From positions 16,135,501 to 16,199,500 of the forward strand of contig JAYKKT010000086.1 in assembly GCA_036023115.1 (NCBI GenBank): a stretch of 64,000 nucleotides of DNA, given 5' to 3'. The translations under genes and the position numbers were made by a program. This stretch comes from Brasenia schreberi (Eukaryota; Streptophyta; Magnoliopsida; Nymphaeales; Cabombaceae). This document shows, one piece after another, positions 57,151-64,000 of the stretch; position 1 is the first letter of the stretch, and each line of letters opens with the position of its first letter. The notes beneath the pieces were generated by a model, which saw nothing but the letters and a program-made list of their open reading frames with translations, was not told the origin of the DNA and made no database searches.

Positions 57151-58121
57151 CTACTATTCTCCTTTGTGTTCGTCTTCCGATCCAGGTATGTTCATCCATG
57201 ACAATAACGGGCACATTCGTGAAGCAAATAAAGCTAGAATTATCCTGAGAATAAGGTTGGATATATTTTACGATAGTGATACGACAAGCACAGTTCTGGA
57301 ATTACGTGGTGTTGGTGATTGTGATGAGGCCTTTTTGCTTGTAACGTTATGGGAGGTTGTTGTGATGATGATAATGGTGATTCATCATCGTCATCATCAC
57401 CAACATCGTACCTCAAATCTGAACACAGAGCGGTGTTCGCCTGTCTAGGGGACTCGACTTTCAAGTTGAGGTCGTGATCTGTTCGATGCCCAAGGCATCG
57501 ACGTGCATACCTCGCCTAGGCCTCCCCATCGTTACAAGAAAAGAAGCTGAGACCTGTTGAAACTTTGGGGGCTTGGAGAAGTTGGTTTCTTACTTGACAA
57601 TGTCGATAAACATAATGTTGCACTTGCAAGCATCCGAACAACCAAGTTGATGCGGCACGAAGACAAACTCTTGAAGACATGTAAGTGCAACAAAAAGATC
57701 AGTGAGTGAATGTGTTGAAAGTGTACTTGAGCACTAATCTTTAATCTTCTTCGTGCTCTCCAGGTTACTTTCTGAATGGAAAACCCTTTGCTTTAAATGT
57801 TTTTCTCTATTATTTAAGCTTCTTATTAATTTTTTCATTACAAAACCGTTTTCTGTGTATGTCCTTGGAAGACTGCTCGTGCTTGTACTACTCTTCTTTG
57901 TGTGTTTCTATGTGTGTTTTCTTCTTTCTCTTCTAATAACCTCATTATGTGTATGGGCTATGCAGTGTTGTTTATGATTTGAATAGGAATGGTTGTTGCC
58001 TTTACAATTTGTAGTTTAGGATTGTCTAATGATACCAATGAATGTTAATTATTTAATGTTTTATTTATTGTATAAGGTTGAAAAACTCAAGTTGAGTCGT
58101 TATTCTTTTTTTTTAGTGAGT

Positions 58122-60711
58122 ATGGAATCATCAACAAGTGCAGCTGCTTGTTCTCAAAGTGGCAGTGGTAGTTGTGGCACAAGCACTAGTAAAACAACTG
58201 GTATTAGGTTTTCAAATCCAGCATACAACTATAGACCCCCAGGTTCGAAGGATCCAGGATGGAATTGGGGTTTGACAAAATGTAAGACGGATAATATGTC
58301 AATATTTTGTATATTATGTGGTCATATTTCTACCAGTGAAATAACAAGGTACAAGGACCATTTAATGGGAAGAAGCGGAAATGTGCCAGCTTGCAAGAAT
58401 GCAATTAAAGAAATAAAGAAAACAATTTATGATTACGTGCACAACACATCTAAGAAGAAGGCCGAAAAGATTTCATTTCCATATCAAGGAGAACTTTCTA
58501 GTATGGAAGGTAACATAGTGACAAACACCCAATGTTCATCATCTTCATCGTTATTTGGCTCACGACCACCGCTTTCGAAGGGACCCATGGATTCATTTGT
58601 GCGTTCATCGCCAGACTCACTACGACAAGCTACATTGGAAAATCGATATAAGAAAGAAGAAAGAGAACGAGTATGCATATCCATTAGCAGGTGGATGTAC
58701 CCTTTTAATGATGTAAGATCCCCTAGCTTTCAAGCGATGGTAAATGATATAGGGCAGTTTGGACCTGGAATGAAGGCTCCATCATATCATGAAGTAAGGG
58801 AAACATTCTTAGAGAAGGAAGTGGGAAGAGTAAGAGAGTTTACAAATGGATTTAGAAAGCATTGGGCTACTTATGAATGTTCTATTATGTCAGATAGATG
58901 AACAGATAAAAAACAGATAACACTAATAAATTTTTTAATGCATTGTCCTCAAGGTACAGTTTTTCTTAAGTCCATTGATGCATCCCATGAAGTAAAGGAC
59001 GCAAATAAATTATATACATTGTTAAAAGAAGTAATCTTAGAGGTTGGAGAGAAGAATGTTGTGCACGTGGTTACACATAATGCAGCAAATTATGTTGCAG
59101 CTGGTAGAATGTTGATGGCTGAATTTAATCATTTGTTTTGGACACCATGTGTTGCACACTGCATAGATTTGACTAAAAGGCATCTTCACCAGGGCAAAGA
59201 AGCTAGTGACATTTATGTATGCTCATGGTCAGATATTGCATATGATGAGACATTTTACAGGAGGAAAAGACATACATAGACCGGCTATGACCCGTTTTGC
59301 TACTAGATTCTTAACTCTGGACAGCTTGTGGCAGTCAAAAGAAGCTCTAAGATCGATGGTTATTTCTGAACAATGAGAGAAATGCCCTTTATCAGATAGT
59401 ATTGAAGGAAAGCAATCTAAGGCAATAATTTTGCAACTTAGATTTTGGAAGGGCATTAGTTTTTCACTTAGAGCAATGGGTCCCTTGGTAGATGTTTTAC
59501 GTATGGTCGACAGTGATGAGAAACCAGACATGGGCTACATCTATGAGAAGATGAATTGTGTAAAGGAACAAATAAAGGTGCGTAAATATTTTAATTTTAT
59601 GTGTTATTTGTTAATCTTTACTTATTAATCTTATAAATTAATAACATTTAACTTCTTGTTTTATAGGTTAATATGAAAAACAAAGAAGAGCAGTATGCTT
59701 TTATTTGGGAGATCATAAACAAAAGATGGGACAGGCAAATGCATAAGCCATTACATGCTGCTGCATTGTATTTGAATCCAGGGTTGTATTATGATTATGA
59801 TGAGATAGAATCTAATGTTGAGATTAAAGGTGGTTTGTTACAAGTTATAGCTATACTTGTACGAAGTAAGGAAGAACAACAACAAGTGACTCATCAGCTT
59901 ATAAGTTATCGAAGTGCAAAAGTTGTTTTGGACTAGAATTAGCTATAAGTTCGAGGAAAACATGTGCACCATGTAATTAATTCAAGCAACTTTGCTTTCT
60001 TAATTATTTCATTATTAAGATATGATTTAAGGATTTTGAATATGATTAACTTATTGTTTACACATGATTTTTAACTTTTTGTAATAGCTGAATGGTGGAT
60101 GACCTTTGGTTATGGATGCCGTGAATTGCAAAGTTTTGCTATACGGGTTTTCAGCCTTACTTGTAGTGCTACCCCATGTGAGCGCAATTCGAGTACTTTT
60201 GAAATGGTAAGAAATTAAGAATTTTGCTTTTTATTTACACTATAAATAAATGAAAGTTTTTTTATTGAGTTAACAACTTACCTAAATTCTTTCTCTTATC
60301 TTAGATTCATACGAAGAAAAGGAATAGATTATTGCATCAAAAGCTTAACGATTTAGCTTTTGTGCAATATAACGAAAAGCTCAGAAGAAGGTACGAAGAA
60401 AGGAAATCTAATGGAGCAAATTTTGACCCCATCACGTTGGCATCGGTTGAAGATCATGATGAATTCCTACTGATGATGAGTTCGTTGGTGTTGACGATTC
60501 CCTTACTTGGAGAAATATCGATATGGCATCCGAAGCATCAAGAGCGGGTGCTACTGCTGTTTATACAAGGTCGAGGACACGAAAGCGACAAAGAAGGCAA
60601 AGCAAAGGGAAGAATAAGATGCCTATGGAAGATGAAGAATTTAATTTTGAAGAAACAGATGAAGAGGAAGAGGAAATAGAAGAATACGGATCTTTTTCTG
60701 AAAATGAGTGA
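58122..60711 (+). pseudogene. hAT transposase (BED, DUF659, hATC), several inactivating changes
   Basis: The start follows a T-rich acceptor (TTTTTTTTAG): MESSTSAAACSQSGSGSCGT. BED-like finger CILCGHISTSEITRYKDHL near 58311. DUF659 region (SPSFQAMVNDIGQFGPGMKA). A TGA at 58899-58901 breaks SDR-W-TD, a Trp codon in relatives. The frame continues 58902-59279 (TVFLKSIDASHE, HNAANYVAAGRMLMAEFNHL, TPCVAHCIDL), then a frameshift and a stop near 59375 (SLWQSKEALRSMVISEQ). Introns at 59579-59666, about 59936-60087 and 60209-60303. hATC near 60088-60208 (FAIRVFSLTCSATPCERNSS), then an acidic tail ending at 60711 with another frame break near 60470. The catalytic-type TDNA is HNAA here. Confidence 0.88.
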
Positions 60712-62024
60712 ACATGACCTAAACAATTAAGTGTGATACTGATTGTAAATTTGTAATAGAATTTTGATATTTTGTAATAGAATTTTGATGGATGTTATGT
60801 ACTTTTGAATTAGCTTATTGGCATTTGTGTACTTTTGATGGATGTTATGTACAAACTTTAAAGATGCTTTCTAAGGCTACTTTTCCTGCTTTATTGTAAA
60901 TTGTTGTTCAATGAAATTGTCATTATCTTTGATTAGTGGGTAAGTATGATCAAAATAGTGATCGTGTTATTTATAAGGCGAATTAGCTCTTGATGTTATT
61001 TTAAGAGGCTGTGAAAAATAAGGGTGATGCTCGAGTAGTTGCACACGCCGCAACCCTCAAAGCATTACCCTTGTTTTTCACGGCCCCTTTCTGACATCAA
61101 GAGCTAATATTGTTTAAAGTTTATAACATGCTGGTGCCTGGTGATAATGATATGTTTACTTCCTTTCCTTCCATAGAAGTACTTTGCTTAATAAGGAGCA
61201 AAATGCTGTGAAGTCTGACTTTATATATGAACTTTAGTTACTGCAGTTTGCACTTTGCAGATGATAACTTCCTCATCTTATCAAAATATTCTTGACATCT
61301 AATTCTGAACTTCTTTGCAGCTTATCCTCTCTTTTGGCTTTTATAGGAAAAGAAGTGTGACGACGTATATGTCTATATGAAACATAATTTTGTTTATGTA
61401 AAGCTCATTTACTCAAACATATGCACTACTTTTCAACAAAATTTGCTTGATCCAGGAGGTATATGTCTAATTCTGAACTTCTTTGCAATTTGCACTATGT
61501 AAGGTTCATTTACTTTCTTGTTCTAGGTAATTTTTCACCCTTATCTTTTTGACTTGTCATTCTTTTCTTTTATGCAGATATTACGTAAAGGATATAAACA
61601 AGGATTTGGCATATTTTGTTATTGCTGTAACATCGAGGTACTTGATATATTATCTGCTTTATCTTTGTCACGTGATGCTTTTAGGTCATAAATCGTGAGT
61701 TTGTAACTTTGTGTTATATAGTTAGAAGAGTTCATTTTCAGGTCACTTCTTTGTCAAGAGTTCATTTTCAGGTCAGATCACAACCATTTCCAATTTGGAT
61801 GCTAACACTAATCCAGATGACAGGTATGTTTTAGTTATTAACGTTTTAGTATACAAGTTTGGCAAATGATATGTACAAATACGCTTGATGCACATGCAAG
61901 ACTGTTGGTAGGTGCTTGATTGGTTGTTGCAGGTGAATCGTTATTTATTCATGGTAATTGTTAACTTTGACCTTAGAACTTCTAACAATCTATTCATGGT
62001 AATTATATATATATATAATCATAA
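60712..62024. other. hAT 3' non-coding region
   Basis: Between the transposase stop and the 3' subterminal repeats. It holds a long inverted-like pair around 61010-61100 (GTGAAAAATAAGGGTGATGC / ATTACCCTTGTTTTTCAC) and short direct repeats (TTTTGATGGATGTTATGTAC twice near 60785-60852). No further gene seen. Confidence 0.5.
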
Positions 62025-62337
62025 ATAAAAGTGCACCGCTAAATCCGCTATATCCTCGCTATATCCCCGCTACCGCTATATCAGGGTCGACCACTAACAA
62101 CCCGCTAACCGCTATTGATAACATAGACTCCCTCGCAGGGATGGGTCAGGCCGCTGCTGCGGGGCACTTTGGGATCAAATGCCGTTGCCACACCGGAGAA
62201 CCATCCAGCAGCCAAGACGCTCTTCGCTTCCAAACATCCAAAAGGATGTCGTCGGAGAAACATGGGGCTCCATGAGCGGAGAGGCAATAGCACTAATCGC
62301 ACGCACCTGAATCACACACCTCATTGGGTGGTGGTAC

Positions 62338-62576
62338 TGCCACCAGAAGCGGAGATGGGCAGAACGTATCAACCTCGGCGATTTTGGGGGAGTCGCTGCC
62401 CTCCATGGAGACTGATGTCATCCACTTGTTGTGCACAAGCTCAATCTCCTCAAATCTGCCACCAGAAGCGGAGATGGGCAGAACGTATCAACCTCGGCGA
62501 TTTTGGGGGAGTCGCTGCCCTCCATGGAGACTGATGTCATCCACTTGTTGTGCACAAGCTCAATCTCCTCAAATCT
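62338..62576. repeat. 119-bp tandem duplication in element E
   Basis: Two copies (62338-62456 and 62457-62576) contain AGCGGAGATGGGCAGAACGT and GGGGGAGTCGCTGCCCTCC with almost no differences. It lies in the primer-binding-site side of the LTR element. Confidence 0.93.
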
Positions 62577-62874
62577 TTCCACGGTCGACCAGGATGAAGT
62601 TCGTAGTGGAATTGGAGGCCTTTGAGAAGGGAAGAAGAGAGGGTCTGGAGCTATCAGACGGTGGCCTCAGCTCAAAACGAGGAAGCCTCTCACTCGTGCC
62701 TATAGCTTCACTAACGCTTTCAACACTCCAAGCACCTTCTTTGCGAGGTAGCGATAAAAAGCAGTTTGGATGGTATCACTGCAACTCTGTTGTGACGGGA
62801 CTGTGCTCCACTCCTCAAGTACGAGCTACGCCACCAGTGGGTTTGCGGCACTGGTGGCGGCTTCCACCTGTTCT

Positions 62875-62886
62875 GCTCTGATATCA
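62875..62886 (-). promoter_or_regulatory. Primer-binding site of LTR element E
   Basis: The minus strand TGATATCAGAGC differs by one base from the initiator-Met tRNA complement TGGTATCAGAGC, directly after the LTR end. Confidence 0.75.
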
Positions 62887-63077
62887 TGTAATAACAAATG
62901 TACATACCTAGATTTATTCAATGAATCTTTTTACATAAACAAGCCAGCCATAAGGATTACGTTGTGTAAGATAAGGCAGTAAGGCTTACATTGTATAAGG
63001 TTGGGTTTTATAGTTAGTTGTGTGCTTCAAACGGCTATAATTTTAATCTTTTGGACTATTTAAAAAAGAAAAATACA
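62887..63077 (-). repeat. LTR E, 5' copy, outer end shortened
   Basis: Plus strand TGTAATAACAAATGTACATACC ... AAAAATACA. It matches 55181-55371 and diverges at the outer edge, where the other copy has about 45 bp more. Copies differ by several substitutions and small indels, pointing to an old insertion. Confidence 0.75.
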
Positions 63078-64000
63078 GGGAATCATTAGGATCATCCTCG
63101 CAACTTTGAAGGAAGTGTTAAAAAGGATAATGGATCTCTTATGGACTGACCTATGTACCCTTTACAGTGTAAGGGCATATTAGTCCCTTAAATTATAGTA
63201 ATTAAGATTAGGGTTTAGTAGAGAAAACGTGTGATTAAGGAGAGAGGGAGGCATATGGCTCCATGGGTGATCTCCTATCAAGAAACTGTCGTATGTTGTC
63301 TGTAAATGACTTTTGATCAACAAATCAGCTTGTTTTGACAACAGGTTGGCTAACGCCCTGAATGCAATGAAGGTTTTCATATTAATAAATAGTAAAGAGA
63401 AGTCATTTACGGGTTATCTTTATGAAATCATACAAAAACAGCTATTAGAGATAACTAGAAGGGCACAAAGAATGATTTTGACCCTGTGTGCACAATCATT
63501 CCTAGATAGCTACATCAGACTTATCATGATGCAACCTATTACCTAATAATCATGCCTTCAGGTATTCTTCTACATTCAAGATAGACGATTAGGTACACAA
63601 AGGCATCATTGACTGCAGGCACAGATTGATTATCATAAAGGAAGTAGAAGATGCAATATATCAAGAGTTGCAGATATATGATGATGCTCTTCATTTGATG
63701 TGCTTGCCAGTAGCTATAAGGAATCATTCTATGATGCGTTCAGGTAACATAAAATTTATAGTTTAAATTTATATTTGGCACATAAGTTACTCTTTTCATG
63801 ACCTAACATCTCTTATGTAATCCAAGAGAATGAGCAAAACAGCCCCGAGTATTTCTCTCCAATACCAGACATTAAACAGGTAACCAAAGGCCTCAAAATA
63901 TGTACAAAAGAGCAGCCATATATATAGGCTAAAGAAAGAGACATAAGGATGCCAGATTGGGTCCCAACTATTATGATCTATCTAACCACTGAAATCATCC
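63078..64000. other. Right-edge DNA, one possible exon, no gene called
   Basis: 63600-63746 plus strand has an open stretch (KEVEDAIYQELQIYDDALHL, then MCLPVAIRNHSMMRS) ending at a donor-like site, CAGGTAACAT, at about 63743. It reads like a real exon, but I cannot name the family and no second exon was found. 63112-63150 resembles 52573-52612 (AAGGATAATGGATCTCTT), a shared repeat of unknown identity. Confidence 0.35.

Larger units (their letters stand above)
56766..62126 (+). mobile_element. hAT transposon, 5361 bp, exact TIRs and 8-bp TSD
   Basis: The 8-bp TSD ACTCCCTC lies at 56758-56765 and 62127-62134. The 17-bp TIR CTATGTTATCAATAGCG is perfect at both ends. Subterminal regions (56776-56912; 62025-62115) are packed with GCTATAGCG/CCGCTATATC words. 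It encodes a BED-DUF659-hATC transposase on the plus strand (58122-60711) that is now broken. It inserted into LTR element E after that element. Confidence 0.95.
55181..63077 (-). mobile_element. Non-coding LTR retrotransposon E (LARD/TRIM-like), split by a hAT element
   Basis: Direct repeats at 55181-55418 and 62887-63077 behave as LTRs on the minus strand: a primer-binding site at 62886-62875 (TGATATCAGAGC) and a polypurine tract at 55430-55419 (CTTTAAGGGGGT). Interior DNA (55431-56757 and 62135-62874, about 2.1 kb without the hAT insert) shows no gag or pol, only local repeats. It relies on other elements for movement if it ever moved. No outer TSD was found; the right LTR looks cut short. 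Confidence 0.7.

Noticed and set aside
57002..57464. Repetitive Ala/Leu/Pro or Arg/Glu open frames on both strands
   Set aside because: They come from the minisatellite in the hAT 5' region; no known domain.
62105..62905. Frames up to 185 codons in the right part of element E
   Set aside because: They arise from the 119-bp tandem duplication and show repeated text without a domain.

Overview
The window is nuclear DNA of a flowering plant. The evidence is two intron-rich genes of plant-type families, GT-AG splice sites throughout, Ty1-copia elements primed by initiator-Met tRNA, RTE-type LINEs with TTG-repeat tails, hAT elements, and long TA, CT and GA microsatellites. I cannot name the species. 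Nothing bacterial, viral or CRISPR-like was seen, and no functional tRNA or rRNA gene.

Host genes. Both recognisable host genes lie on the minus strand in the left half. (1) A TBC/Rab-GAP gene starts at 16757 and runs off the left edge. Its first four exons (16674-16757, 9922-10020, 8652-8755, 427-770) join in frame, but its introns are swollen by transposons. (2) A complete 11-exon ADAL/MAPDA gene (N6-methyl-AMP deaminase family, 370 residues) runs from 28504 to 22956, with all metal ligands present and all junctions in frame.

Layout. 1-16.8 kb: the TBC gene, with a 50-bp LINE scrap in intron 4; Copia A (1480-7769, minus), whose 3' half is replaced by an unplaced 3.1-kb block, in intron 3; a LINE 3' fragment in intron 2; and Copia B (10524-14298) plus a 374-bp hAT MITE (14979-15352) in intron 1. 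16.8-23 kb: intergenic, with a SINE, two TA microsatellites, a LINE fragment and a plant-mobile-domain relic. 23-28.5 kb: ADAL. 30.4-38.2 kb: two near full-length RTE LINEs in inverted orientation about 1.3 kb apart, each with a long target-site duplication (TSD). 38.2-42 kb: no recognisable gene. 42-55.4 kb: a nest of hAT-transposase relics holding Copia C (43975-48694), an RTE-derived dimeric short element (49099-49362), LINE fragments, an antisense gag relic and Copia D. 55.2-63.1 kb: a non-coding LTR element split by a 5.36-kb hAT transposon (56766-62126) with exact terminal inverted repeats (TIRs) and an 8-bp TSD.

The two host genes show no direct functional link. The main content is transposon archaeology: many insertions can be bounded to the base by their TSDs, so a relative order can be read. 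I found no convincing new multi-gene system. The most unusual items are the RTE head-to-tail dimer, the inverted RTE pair with complementary damage, the CpG-rich block inside Copia A, and perfect palindromes present in only one LTR of a pair in two Copia elements.
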